DNA of 64,000 nt. Origin: Aquatica leii (lineage: Eukaryota > Arthropoda > Insecta > Coleoptera > Lampyridae). The stretch is taken from contig CM069437.1 in NCBI GenBank assembly GCA_035610365.1, positions 53,654,093-53,718,092 of the forward strand. Reading direction: 5' to 3'. The notes under the pieces are model-generated. The model did not search any database. It worked only from the letters and a program-made list of their open reading frames with translations, and had not been told where the DNA came from. The position numbers were made by a program, and so were the translations under genes. Positions 44,201 to 55,950 of the stretch are shown here, piece by piece. How positions within the stretch are numbered: the first letter of the stretch is position 1; each line of letters begins with the position of its first letter.

Positions 44201-47200
44201 CTATCGTAATTATGAGTGATATACAAAAAAAAAGAGATACAGCACAATTGCAAAACAATTTTCATAGGTGAATGATATTTTGCGGTTTTTTTATCTAATT
44301 TTTATTTGTTGGCTCTTATCATGCTTTATGACGTGTAATGATTTTTGTGTTTACAATTACTTGTCAATTGTTTGTTAACCGCTAACGTTTCCTGTTTTCT
44401 TTTTAAACATTAAGAATTGATATTATCTATTCTCACGTGATTTATGACGCCTACATCAACGTTGTTTTAGATTGGTAATATTACCATTTAGTAACATTTT
44501 CAAATGACGTTTTGTTTACATAGGGTGTCATATATTTTCATTAGTCCTTATTAATATATTTTAAAACAATTTTTTGTAACTATTCAGCAATATTTGTGTT
44601 TTTGTGGTAAGTACTAAATAGCAACTGTAATTTTAACGTTATTTATTGTAATATTATATTAACATTTCAAAATGTTTATTCCTGGACAAGCCACCGTTAC
44701 TGTAATGATACATTTTTTGAAATATAGGTAATATTCAGTTTATATCGATCAATTTATTGAATATTTTCCAGATGCAAACTTTAATTACGATAGTTTTTGA
44801 AAACATGAACAAATACTAATTAATTGCTTTTTAAATAAGAATTACATTTGCAAAGCAAAACACACAGATAGGCTTACTATATTCACTGCATCTGTTGTCG
44901 AGAACATTCGCAATTACATGAAAAAAAGTTCTAATAAATAGGTAGGTAGTATAATTATCTGCGGCAACAAATAAAAGCTTGTTCTAAATTCAATTTTTAA
45001 TTTACAAGCATACAATTTTTAGAATTGCTAGTAGGAACTTGCCACAAAGCATTAAAAAAGAACAAAGTTACGTTCTACTAATAACTACGTGTTTTAAATT
45101 TCTTGCAGCGTGTACGATTTTGTGAATGTTTTAATTAACATTTAAATAACGATAATCTGTTCGATTTAACTTTTTTATGAACAAAGCATGGTTTCATTTA
45201 AGTGGATATGTAAAAACTCGAAATTATCGTACTTGGCCAACTGAAAATCTAGATACTCTTGTGGAAATTACGATTACAACCTTTGAAAGTTAGTGTATGA
45301 ATTGCAATGTTAAAGGAACTGATAATCGGTTTAATATTTTCTCACAATACTGTAAACTCAAAACGTTATCTTAGCAGCCATTTTTTAAGCAGTTAAATGA
45401 CAAACGAATTTCAATTCATTTGGTTAATTTAATTTTATACTAGCAAATTAAAAAAAAACTGTTAATATTGGTTTTTCCTTAAAAGTTACTTTTCCGCGAG
45501 TCGTTATCTGTGAATTTTTCTTCGTAATATTTTTCTACTCTCGTATTCGGTATTAAAAAGGAAGATCCGCGAAAAGAACGAGTGTGCTAGAAATGATTTA
45601 CTAAATTTTGAAATTGGAATTGAAATAAGTTTCTTGATTTTAGTAAAAAAATATTATTTTTGTAACAGTAAAATTATAAAAATCTCTGAAAGGCAAAAAC
45701 TAATACAATAAATCCTAACATAAATTTTCTTTTTAATTTTTTTTTGTAAAAAAAACTGACTAGACTGAATCAGCAACTCAACATAATAATTATTGTTAAA
45801 AAAGTAAAGTTTATGCTTTTGAAACCGATTATTATAAATAGTTGATATAAGTAGTAATTAGTAGTATTTTCCCGTTTGTGAAAAACAGCATAAACATATT
45901 TGACAAAGCAATCGTAAGTCGACTTTGTAATGTCAAACAAATTACACGTCGCGTCGAAAGAAAGAAAAAAGGAAGTTGTATAAACATAAACAGGCTAGAA
46001 GGTATAAAGCGTAACATGAATTTTCAAAACATCAAATAAATACATTTTATAGACGTGCGAAACAAGCCATAAACTTTTTGGTTAATTAAACATTTGTAAT
46101 AAAATGGCATGTTTTGTCAGTAATAAAAATAAAACATTTAAATGATATGGGTATAACGAAACCCATATTCATGTACGCGTTGTTATAAATTAAAATTAAC
46201 AAACGAAAATGTGGAGAGAAATATTTAACAAATTTTACGACTTTAAAAGCGATTACTTTTGGAGTTTTACCCCAGTACCAATTTAACTGCGTACGTATTG
46301 CTTTATTTATGAGACTTTCAATCGTAAAATAAAATTGTGTTATATTGGAAATGATTTATATTTTTTTTAAATAAAGTGCAATATCAAAATCGTTTATTGT
46401 GATTCAAAAATTAAATATTTTAGTACTAGTCGTAAAAGTTCGAATTCATTTAAAGAAACTTTTACCGACATTCGTTTATCAATGCGTTTAATTCTATTTG
46501 GTTTTCGGCCGTTTTAACAAAAAAAACTGTACTAAAATAAATAATCAGATGAGGCAAAATATAAACGTTTGTATGACATATAAAACGACACAATTGTCGT
46601 AAAACTGTTGTTTATGAATATTAACAGTTTTATTGAATTGTTTGCATAGCAATGGTTTATTTTGGTATTAAACTTAGATTTGTTGATATGGCACATCAAC
46701 TGTTATAGTTATTAGTATTGCAAAACTTTCCGCCGTTTCTCACAAGAAAATCTCTACCATTTCAAATGCAAATTATTCTTTGTTTGTATTTTATGCCCAA
46801 TATGCTTAAAAACAGTTCGCTATAATACCGTAGTAAAGCATTGTATTACAATTTTTATTGTGAACTACAACAAAGTCGTCAAATAGACGAAATACGTTAA
46901 ATGTAGAATCGATCATTCTATTCGAACTTTTACAGCAGCAAATTTTTTGTATGATAAAACTTTTGCAGTTTTTTAGAAATAAAGTTTTCGATTTAGGGTA
47001 CAACATATGTTGTTTAGAAACATTATTAAATGCATATGGCACGTATAAAACCAAACACAAGAACTAGGGTTGATTTGATTCGGAAAAAATATTTTTTTAT
47101 AGTTTAAGTTTGTCCGATTCCATAAAATACTTTTTATCGTCATTCTTGGTAATTCGTCCTCAAGTATTAAGAAAACTTTTCAATCAGTCAAAATATCTAC

Positions 47201-48112
47201 AGAATAGTAATCCTAACTGGGTTAAACATATTTATTTCTTTTAGATTACCATGCAAATGTTTCTCTACTTTAAATTTTATTTTAACATACCCAAGTAATT
47301 TTTATTTAATTCTGAAAGCAACTACGACTAGTAAACCTCTAAAAGAATGCTATGTTTTTGTTTGATACCGTTACTTCTTTTATCTTTTTTATAAATGTAT
47401 ATTTATTGTATCTATTGTTCTTCAGTTTTATATTTTTATTTTTAAAGCGGGCAATAAAAGTGAATAGACAGTTTTTTTCAGTCAAAAGTCAATTTAATTG
47501 GCAAATAATACAGTGTGCTGAGACTCTGACAATTATGTCAATATTTTGAAAAATAGATTTGAACCAAAACGTTTAAGCAAAGACAACAAACTTTCAATAT
47601 TTAAGTTAAAACACTCAATGAACAAACATTGTACCGACTGATTTAATTGCTACCAACTCTATCCAAAACGTCTAAAAAGCTCTTGAAAAGACTTAAACTA
47701 ATTCCAACTCAAAAATTTGAATTTTAGAACCATTAACTAACAACGTCAAATTACCGATGTAATTTAAAGAACTTTGGAAAAAAAAAGAAATATGCACAAC
47801 GATATTTCTTCTTGCCCAAATTGTTGAAAAGGTATAACACAAAAGCCACGAGTACATAATAACGCTGACCTACAAAAAATTAGGCTTGATATAATTCTTG
47901 GTGATTCTTATATAAAATAATTTTTTAAACCTAAATATAACCATCGTTTTCTCCCATCACCCACTGTTTTTGGACAAACCATTTTCTATTTGTCTCATCT
48001 TGTAATAATAGTTAATGTAATTCATTAGATTTGAAGGTGTGAAAGGTATTATTTTAATTGGTAAATTTTTTCTGCTAGTAATAATTATTAAGTAGTTGTA
48101 TTACACTTTCAG
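44201..48112. other. 3.9 kb AT-rich stretch, nothing recognised
   Basis: Low-complexity DNA. ORFs near 45.9, 46.9 and 47.4 kb are Phe/Leu/Ile/Lys-rich and lack motifs. A short hairpin (ATATGGGT/ACCCATAT near 46145) is the only structure noted. Confidence 0.4.
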
Positions 48113-48160
48113 GTAGGAGAGACAAAAAACTCACACGTGGTAAATTTTTACATGGGACAA

Positions 48161-48194
48161 CGTTTCGTGGCGCTATTGTGCGCACTTCATCATG
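48161..48194 (-). ncRNA. Hammerhead-like core in Penelope 3' UTR
   Basis: On the minus strand TGATGAAGTGCGC, a loop, then GCGCCAC and GAAACG: core boxes with a G/C-rich stem II. The first base of CTGATGA reads A, and no certain cleavage site or stem III was found. The inverted partner at 49423-49456 has AATAC in place of GAAAC. Confidence 0.3.
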
Positions 48195-48733
48195 CCACTA
48201 TTTATTCAAGAACCAAGACAAGCACATTAGATTGGCAGATTATAGGTGAATATAAAAATATTTGTAAACGTCTAACTATAATTAACTTATTAGGTGTACA
48301 CTTACATAAAAAACGGCCCCAAGATGAGTTGTCCGATGAACTAGTCACAAAATTCACTAAATACACAAACAATGACATGAACAGTTAGTGTAGAGATAAA
48401 AGTATAATAAATTACAAACAAAAAATATCTACACAGACAAACATCATCTAACTACGCCTATCACAGAAAATGTTTTCTCTTATCACAGTTATCAATTATG
48501 CATTGGTGTAATCCAGTAAATCTCAATCACATTTTAAAAATTAAATTTTGGTATCAGTATTAAAGTAAAGATTATTGTTGTGTGATGAAAATCATTTCAG
48601 CTATCAATCGTTTATTGAAAGATTGTTCCACGTCTAAGATTGTAGAGTTAGAACAATAAAAATTGTGATTATATTATATATAATACAAACATGATGTTAC
48701 AATATTATATAGAATACGAACACTATATACAAC

Positions 48734-49092
48734 GTGCTATATGCAGAAATAAAAGAAAGAACTAATAATCTTGAACTACACAATGTCGTATACAACATCG
48801 ATTGCAACGATTGTAACAAATGCTACGTAGGACGGACAAAACAAAAAACAAGAAATCGTCTGAAAAATCACGTAAAAACAAAAAAGAGAATTCAGCGGTT
48901 GCGGTACATCTCATTAACACAGGTAGCAATTTTGATTTTTCTAACCCTACAATCTTAGACGTGGAACAATCTTTCAATAAATACTTGATAGCCGAAATGA
49001 TTTTCATCACTAAGCACAACAATAATGTCAACTTTACTACTGATACCAATAATTTAAGCAGCATTTACCAAAATTTAATTTCTAAAATGTGA
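48734..49092 (+). pseudogene. Penelope-like GIY-YIG endonuclease (second family), one frameshift
   Basis: Reads NVVYNIDCNDCNKCYVGRTK then QKTRNRLKNHVKTK; one frameshift near 48880 leads into ENSAVAVHLINTGSNFDF, ILDVEQSFNKYLIAEMIFIT and IYQNLISKM, TGA at 49090. This is the C-terminal endonuclease of a Penelope-like element, with GIY-YIG core residues kept (VVY, YVG, R at the TRNRL position, E in IAEM). The frameshift removes an intact ORF. The RT is missing, so the copy is 5'-truncated at about 48.67 kb. Confidence 0.82.
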
Positions 49093-49505
49093 TGGGGATT
49101 CACTGGATTACATCAATGCATAATTGATAACTGTAATATGAGGAAACATTTTCTGTGGTAATTAAATGATGTTTGTCTGTGTAGATGTTTTTTGTTTCTC
49201 ATCTACAACATCTACACTAACTGTTAATGTCATTGTTTGTTTATTTATTGAATTTTAATTTTCTGACTAGTTAATCGGAAAGCTTATCTTGAGCCCGGTT
49301 TTTATGTAAATGTACACCTAATAAGTTAATTATAGTTAGACGTTACAATATATTTTAATATGTACGTATAATCTGCCATGTTAAATTTAATGTGCTTGTT
49401 TTGGTTCTTCAATAAATAGTGGCCATGATGAAGTGCGCACAATAGCGCCACAATACGTCGCATGTAAAAATCTACTAAGTATGAGTTTTTTGCCTCTCCT
49501 ATCTA

Positions 49506-50584
49506 ACGGTGTACTAGATACAACAAGTTAGTATTATTTTAACTTGAAAGAATAATAAATAAAAACTAGAATAATGTAATAAATGTAAATATTTATCGTC
49601 ATTTGGTGCTTACTTTACCTTGAAATCAATGGCGGTTCGTAAGATCGGGTTTAAAGTGGAGCTACGTTGTTTAAAATGCTTGTAGATAATGTGACCGTTT
49701 TCAGACAAAATGATGGCATTATGTAGGTAGGTAACTACCAAAATGTATTATCGGCGACATCGGAATAAAACAATAAACATGGGAAAAACAAAATGAGGTA
49801 TTTATCATATCAGATTGTCAAGGTTTTCAGTGACTATAACCATTATTGTTGACATAACTAAAAAGAGAAAAATAAAATCTTTTTAACAAAAACCCGACAT
49901 TAAAAAATTGCATTAAACAAAATGCACTAAAGTAAAAAGTTATGAATTAATTTATTAACAATTAAACGACGATTTTTTTTATTTATATAAAATTACTTTT
50001 TGAAGTCAATGCCAAACACATTCTAGTTAAATCTATTACAACTGCCAACATGGCATCGACTTCAAAAAGTAATTTCACGTAATTAAAAATTTCGTCTTTA
50101 GTTGTAACTAAATCAAATTATTTTTTACCTTTTAACGCATTTTTTAGAGTCGATTCTTTTTTTGTAAAAATCTTTTTTATTATGAACTAAACTAGAAAAA
50201 TGCAGTGTAAAATTACGTTTTGCAGTTTAATCTGCTTGATTTAGTTCTAAATTTAGAGTAGGTTTTCCTAAAGATTTTATTTCAACCGTTTCTTCTAACA
50301 ACAATCGAATTTATTTTTAAAACAACTTGTACACTATTTTTTGCATTTTTCAAAAACTACGTACGACAAACTATTATATTAAAAGTGTTTTTGTATGATT
50401 TTTGTACCGTATAAGAATTATCCCCGGAACTCCTACTTTCCTCTGCATTGAGAAGGATTGCTGTCAATTCGTTAATGATTGGCATCGAAAATCGATGGAA
50501 GAAAACTTACTTTTCCGGTGACTGTGGTCCGCTTCGCATATGTGTTCTAACGTAAGTTTCTAGCGAAGTTTTCACTTCTAATTA
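49506..50584. other. No gene; one hairpin repeat inside
   Basis: AT-rich. Apart from the hairpin at 49960-50110 nothing is recognised. Confidence 0.4.
49960..50110. repeat. Small hairpin (MITE-like)
   Basis: AAATTACTTTTTGAAGTC at 49990 pairs with GACTTCAAAAAGTAATTT ending at 50075 (one mismatch just beyond: AATGCC/GGCATC). Weaker pairing extends outward about 30 bases on each side. No target duplication was fixed. Confidence 0.65.
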
Positions 50585-51196
50585 TAGTGGAATCTCGATA
50601 ACTCAAACTTCAAGGAAAATGCTAAAAATTTCGAGTTTCTGAGGTTTGAGCATAACAAGAATTTCGAGATTTTTTTGTTAAAATCTCGACTTAGAAAGAC
50701 TCAATTTTTAAATATATTTTTTGAGTTGCAGTCATAATTTAAAAAATTCGACTTAAATTGTATGGCACAGATGTATTTATTGAAACAAAATTTGTACATT
50801 CTAGTATTAGTGAAGTAAATAGAAAAATAAATAAAAAAGTATTAGTAAATTAAACTGTACAAGCAACTACAAAAAATCTGGTATCTTTTTTTAGTTTAAT
50901 AAATTTGGAGATTTTTTATCAATTATTTTCTCAAGTTTAAACAATGACCTCAATACATAAGGCGTTATTGTATTTGACTAACTTCGACTTATAGAGTTTG
51001 TTTTTTGAAATTCGAGTTATGGAGTATAAATATGTATTATCAATATCTAGTAGAGAAATAACATTTTGTTCGAGTTACGAAGTCTAAATAATTTGAGATA
51101 TCGCGTATTTAGGAGTTCATCGGAAGAGAATGGCAATTTTCGTCGTCTTACTGAGGATTAATACTTAACGAGGTTTGACTTATCGAGATTCCATTG
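50585..51196. mobile_element. 612-bp pogo/Tigger-type non-autonomous element
   Basis: The left tip TAGTGGAATCTCGATAACTC and the right tip (complement of CAATGGAATCTCGATAAGTC) are inverted. Both are flanked by TA. The AGT(G)GAATCTCGATAA core is the type of terminus found on pogo/Tigger elements of the Tc1/mariner superfamily. Several internal CGAG(T)TT motifs echo the TIR. No transposase remains. Confidence 0.72.
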
Positions 51197-51198
51197 TA

Positions 51199-52062
51199 TT
51201 AACAGATCCATGATACAAATGAGTGTAGTATTTTTGCTGTTTTGTAAAAATTTTCTTAGGGTAAGCATTGCTTCATATTTTTGTGAGTTATGTTAATTTT
51301 TTCGTATTGTCATTAGCGGTTTCTGAATTATTTAGTCCATTAAGGTGTAGATATCAAAACCAGTTTTGTTTATTTTTAAAATTCCTATGATGACGTTACG
51401 GCATGTTGCTTGAAGATGTTGAAACTTTTACTAAGATCGTTCTAAACGTATAAGGAGGTCCACTTACCGAAAGAACATAATTAATATAGGGAAAACTCGG
51501 CGCATTGGGTTTTCTCATTATTCGTATGAAAAAAAAAGATTTATTTGTAATAACACCGCATGTACGTGTTTGTTATATTTCAGCAAATTTTAGGGAATTC
51601 TGAGAAGGTGCTACTAGCTAATTGCATTCGTCGAAGGAAAACTTGTTTTAAAGTAATAAAAAGTAGTTGATACCTACATATATTCTATATATACGTTTAA
51701 ATATTTTAATTCAGAATAAATTGTACCTTCTTTTTTGTTTTAATAAAGATCAGGAGGGCTTACGCCTTAGAGCCATTATGGACTAACCGCCACTGCTTAA
51801 AGTAGAACTTTTTGGTGCCAAAAATCAGTAGTAATTTGCTCGCATTCTATTTTTCTTTGCAAACTTACCGACGTCTTTATGGAACCGTTCCTCGCGTTTA
51901 TCCGAATCTGCTCTGAAATTACTCACAAAAACTTATTTCTTTGTTTTAGCCACACTATGTAACTTATAGTTTTGCCACTAATTAACATACAAAATAAAAA
52001 TAGGATGATAGGTTTGAACAGTCATCAATTATGAAAATAACTTTAACATTCTGAAGAAAATA
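51199..52062. other. No gene recognised
   Basis: AT-rich DNA between the pogo-type element and the next Penelope-like fragment; no motif or repeat pair seen. Confidence 0.4.
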
Positions 52063-52511
52063 TTGAGAACTAACAGCTATTCTGATAATATTGTAAATAA
52101 AATACTGCTACATACTAACACAACGAAAGTTATTTCAGGACCAGCTAACCCATCTATTACTAACGTTAACAATGCCCTAAACGTCCCAAACCTAACAAAA
52201 AGAATCATCCCGATTTTAAAAACAAATAACATTGAAAGAACCATGTACAACACTAACACTCTTTATAACATGCTGTAATACTAAAGATGGATAATAACAT
52301 GACGTAGTGTATAAGTTGGACTGTACGGGCTGCAATGTGTGTTATATTGCACAAACCAAACAAAAAATTAAAAATCGGATGAAGAATCATAAATATGCCT
52401 GCAACACAAAAAAAACAATACAGCTTTAGCAGTTCTTTATTTATACACGAGACACAACCTCGATTTTAATAATCCCACAAATTTAGATGTGCTTTACCAT
52501 GAGTTGTCTTA
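52063..52511 (+). pseudogene. Penelope-like element, linker and GIY-YIG (second family)
   Basis: 52063-52278 reads NSYSDNIVNKILLHTNTTK, then VPNLTKRIIPILKTNNIER and TMYNTNTLYNML, the segment between RT and endonuclease in Penelope-like elements. After stops the frame resumes DVVYKLDCTGCNVCYIAQTK, KIKNRMKNHKYACNTKK, then a one-base shift to NTALAVLYLYTRHNLDFNNP and TNLDVLYHELS. The YIG motif reads YIA, and there are stops. It has the same CxxCNxCY signature as at 44.1 and 48.7 kb. A hammerhead-like motif follows at 52558. Confidence 0.8.
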
Positions 52512-52555
52512 GTATTTATGTAGTTGACTTATGAGTCTTTAATACACTTTCAGTA

Positions 52556-52590
52556 GCCTGATAAAGTGCTCGCTCGTAGCACAAAACGTT
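52556..52590 (+). ncRNA. Hammerhead-like core after the Penelope fragment
   Basis: CCTGATAAAGTGCTCGCTCG then TAGCACAAAACGTTG. Stem II GTGCT/AGCAC is perfect, but the boxes read CTGATAA and AAAAC in place of CTGATGA and GAAAC, so it is a decayed version. Confidence 0.3.
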
Positions 52591-53311
52591 GCCACAAAAA
52601 TAGTCTAAAGTGGTTTCTTTTATAGAAAGACACAAATATACAAAACTTAGAATTGTAATAATTTTATCGCAACTTCAAATGTTATCTTAATTGGAAACGA
52701 ACATAATCTTAATTTAATTTATACGCCACAATATTTTTTGTACTATTAAGAAGGTAAATATTGAAACCTTAAAATACTTAACATAATAATCATAACATTA
52801 ATTACAAACTGATTTACAAAGTTAAGAACGTATGTGTATTGTTCGAGTATTGATGGTTACCCACCTTTATCACTTCGCGTTGCGCAAATGCAGTTTGAGT
52901 GCGGTCACCACCTGATTTATTTGATGACGTGATATTGTGTACCTTTTGTAATGCGTAATGTAACTAATAATATTATCCGGATTTTTTCATCTGATTGGTT
53001 CCTTATTGGATTTATAATCAGAAAAATCGTAAAACGTAAAAAAGTTTCAAAAAAAATTTAACTCATTACATGACGTATTGAAAAATATCCAGTTCATGTT
53101 GCTTACAAATCGTAGTAGTAAACATAACGAAAATTTATCGGGCATATCAAATTCGTACATAGACCAACATCTTGCATACAAATCGTGATTTGTAAATTGT
53201 AATGGAAATTCATTGAACTTATAAGGTGCAGACTAACATCTAACACTCATAATTGTAATTTGCAAAACGCATTGTAAAAATCGAATAATGAAAATCGTAC
53301 GTACGGTTTTA
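52591..53311. other. No gene recognised
   Basis: AT-rich, no motif beyond the decaying Penelope 3' UTR at its left side. Confidence 0.35.
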
Positions 53312-53313
53312 TA

Positions 53314-53500
53314 GTTGGCGCAACTAACAGATAGCGTAATAAACACGCGTGATGTTTGCGTGCTAGTAGTAACACTGAACACACTAAACAACTACCTACC
53401 TACCTCAAGCCGTTGCTCAGTTTTCAGTTTCTGAGGTAATCTTTTTGTGTTCACATTGAGTAATGTGCACTTAATTATTCTATATGTTGATTGCGCCAAC
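53314..53500. mobile_element. 187-bp TA-flanked MITE
   Basis: GTTGGCGCAACTAACAGATAG at the left and the complement of GTTGGCGCAATCAACATATAG at the right form TIRs of about 20 bp (first 10 perfect). TA lies on both sides (53312-53313, 53501-53502). It has no ORF. TA duplication suggests a mariner-type MITE. Confidence 0.72.
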
Positions 53501-53502
53501 TA

Positions 53503-54929
53503 GAGAAAAAACAAAATTGTACGCACACGTAAAGAAAAAATTAGAACGTAAAAGTGCAAAGGTTACACATCGCATTGTATAGAAACAAAAAAACGTTTAC
53601 TCTTACAAATAACGAATTTTTCTTAATACAAAATACGCATTAAAGAAAAAAATGCAGAACAATCATTTTTGATACAACAACAAATCCAAAATTAACTACA
53701 AATTCGAATTCAACATGTAGCCATGCTGCCGCAGCAAAACAAAAAACGTTCGCTTGTACCAAAATGCAGTCAAAAAATGGCTTAAAAGTGGTTACAATTG
53801 CATGTTTGTGCTTTGTGCAAAATTATTTGCATACACAGTGAATAGTTAATTTAGATTAAAGGCATTCATTCAAAAAAATGTGCACGTTACAACTAAGACA
53901 GAAAAATTTAGTTTTAAAAAATTTAATTTGTCTCATACATTAATTTCAGAAACTGCTTCATCATCCGAGTTAAATGTGCAAAGACGCCAAGTAAATATTT
54001 TATTTCGGGACTAGAGCATTGTAAGCAACATTTTCCTGGCCGAGAGTAAAACTTTTTCGAAAAAACCAGTTCCGTACGATGGTATGTTTTTTCAGCCTCG
54101 GCTGTTCCATTCAAATAAAAAAGCAGTGTTTTGAAAACTTTGGTTGCAGACTCGCGAGTAAACGCTCTTTTCTAAGAGATTTTTCTGTCAAAGTTAATAT
54201 TCAAAGTTTTAGGTTACTTCAAATCCCTGACAAAATCATTCAATTTTGACTGAGTAACAAGATGAGGTTGCTGAATTTGTTTCTAGCTCTACAGTATATG
54301 TTTTTGAAAGCACTGGAACTGGCAACGATTTGTTGTAAAGAACTGATTGTTAATATAGTTTTTGTTTCTTCGTTTTGAACTTACTTTGTTTATAGTACCG
54401 CTATTGGGAATTATTAATAGAATTGTTTACTTGTATTATACATAATTCTACATTCCCTCGTATTTAAATCTTTTTATAAAAATTTCTTAATTATTCTTAC
54501 ACCCGGTCACCAGCATTAGAACTGAGCGGATTATTCCAATCTGGGATTTTATACTATTACCTAAATTATATGCAATTTTGGCTTTTAGTTGCTATAAATA
54601 CTTTGTAATCATTTATTTTATTTGCGTTTTATTTGATACCTACATGTCAAGATTTAACGAACCACCAACCGTACAGAAAGTACTAAATGGCTTGAACTAA
54701 CAAAGATAAGAATTTGCGAAACTTTAAAGTAACTACGTTACAAAAATTATCAAAAGAAATTAAGTTTAGATTAATTAAACAAACAAAAGTGTTCATGTAC
54801 GTAGCTTCGTTTCTACGAGATGGCGTATAGCCTCAGATTTATTAAAAGCGTGTGTTTGTAATATAAGTTTTTTTATAAGTAGAGAAAAAGAAATCGCAAC
54901 AGTATCATAGCGTAAAGAAGACGATTCTT
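53503..54929. other. No firm gene; weak coding-like trace on the minus strand
   Basis: Around 53.92-54.26 kb the minus strand reads SKLNDFVRDLK, then KRAFTRESATKVFKTLLF and a 63-codon ORF with a CCLQC pair. SKLNDFVRDL recalls a repeated arthropod protein (ELNDLVRDL), but the rest does not follow that family well, so I do not call a gene. Confidence 0.25.
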
Positions 54930-55715
54930 TTGCAAAAGAAGAAAATATAGAGAACATATATTACTTTGATTAAACTTGGGTTAACGCCGGTCACGTTACT
55001 ACAAAAATTTTGACAGGTACAATTCAAACAGCACGACAAACTTGTGTTTTTGGATTTTCTACTGGACTTCAAAATCCTTTTGGTAAAAACAAATGATTAA
55101 TTGTGCTACATGAAGGATTAGATACAGGATTTGTTAAAAATGGTTTGCTTATTTTTGAATCGAAAGAAACTGTCGAGTACCGTGAAGTAATTAATTCTGG
55201 GGTATTCGAAAACTGGTTGGAGTCAGTGCTAAGTAACTTAGAAGAAGGCACTGTAAAAGTATTAGATAATGTCTCATAATAATAGCGAAACTAGAAAAAA
55301 ATCTAACTTCCATGACTAAAAAAGCTAGTATACAAAATTTATTGACAAGTAAATCAATTGAATTTGAGGAGAACATGGTTAAAGCAGAATTTCAAAAATA
55401 CATTCTAGTAACAAAGTATGTGGTGGGTGAAATGGCAAAAGCCAGTAAACGAGTTGTGCTACGATTGCCAGGATGTCACTGTATGTTGAATTTTATTAAA
55501 TTAATATAGACACAGATGAAAGAAGAAGTTGCTAGAAAAAATATAACATTTAAAATACAAGATGTTAAAAATCTTTTTTTTTTGAAGCAGTAATCAATGT
55601 TTCTGCAGAAAATTGGCAAAAATCTATACAATATGTGATTAAAATAAAACAAAAAAATGTGGCTAACAGAATTATAAGTTAAAGTTGAACCAATTGTTAT
55701 CAAAGAGGGCAATGA
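54930..55715 (+). pseudogene. DDE endonuclease-type transposase remnant (IS630-like)
   Basis: Reads YYFD, stop, TWVNAGHVTTKI, then TARQTCVFGFSTGLQNPFGK, LIVLHEGLDTGFVKNGLLIF, ESKETVEYREVINSGVFENW, LESVLSNLEEGTVKVLDNVS, stops, MTKKASIQNLLTSKSIEFEE, YVVGEMAKASKRVVLRLPGC, HCMLNFIKLI, stop, MKEEVARKNITFKIQDVKNL. This block order matches a DDE superfamily endonuclease abundant in insects (YLDETWVN, VLDNAPYHS, HCELNPIELIWAQVK in intact members). The first Asp and LDN Asp remain; the last acidic residue reads Lys in NFIKLI. Several stops are present, so it is dead. Confidence 0.8.
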
Positions 55716-55950
55716 ATCTTCTACAACAGACTCCGATTTTTCGTAATATTTTGTTTCGTTGTTCGATGTTTTAGTTGTGTTATGTAAATACTTAATAATC
55801 TTATATAAAATATCAAATGCGATGTAGTTTCCACTTGCTGTTGGTTATTACAATTATAACATTTATTTTTTTTAATATTTAATACACGATCCTTTATATA
55901 CCTAACTAATAAAAAAACAATCCGACTATCGTATAAACAACTAACATCCA

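Larger units (their letters stand above)
48113..49505. repeat. Head-to-head inverted pair of Penelope-like 3' ends
   Basis: The left arm (48113-48647) and right arm (about 48944-49505) are reverse complements with moderate divergence. Outer tips are TAGGAGAG...CAAAAAACTCA and its complement. The arms carry the C-terminal coding end (YLIAEMIFIT), the 3' UTR and a hammerhead-like motif (48161-48194 minus; 49423-49456 plus). The 300-base centre holds the start of the right copy's endonuclease. Confidence 0.85.

Noticed and set aside
43255-44530. TACAGGGTGT-type tips near 43260 and 44518 as one MITE
   Set aside because: The second site (ACATAGGGTGTCATA) is in the wrong orientation and lacks the inverted extension, so no pair can be supported.
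46806-47060. 84-codon minus-strand ORF in a gene-free stretch
   Set aside because: Composition follows AT-richness, with no motif, no start context and no neighbouring element.
53923-54260. Minus-strand SKLNDFVRDL trace as a repeat-protein gene
   Set aside because: Only about ten residues resemble the family; the following sequence does not continue it.
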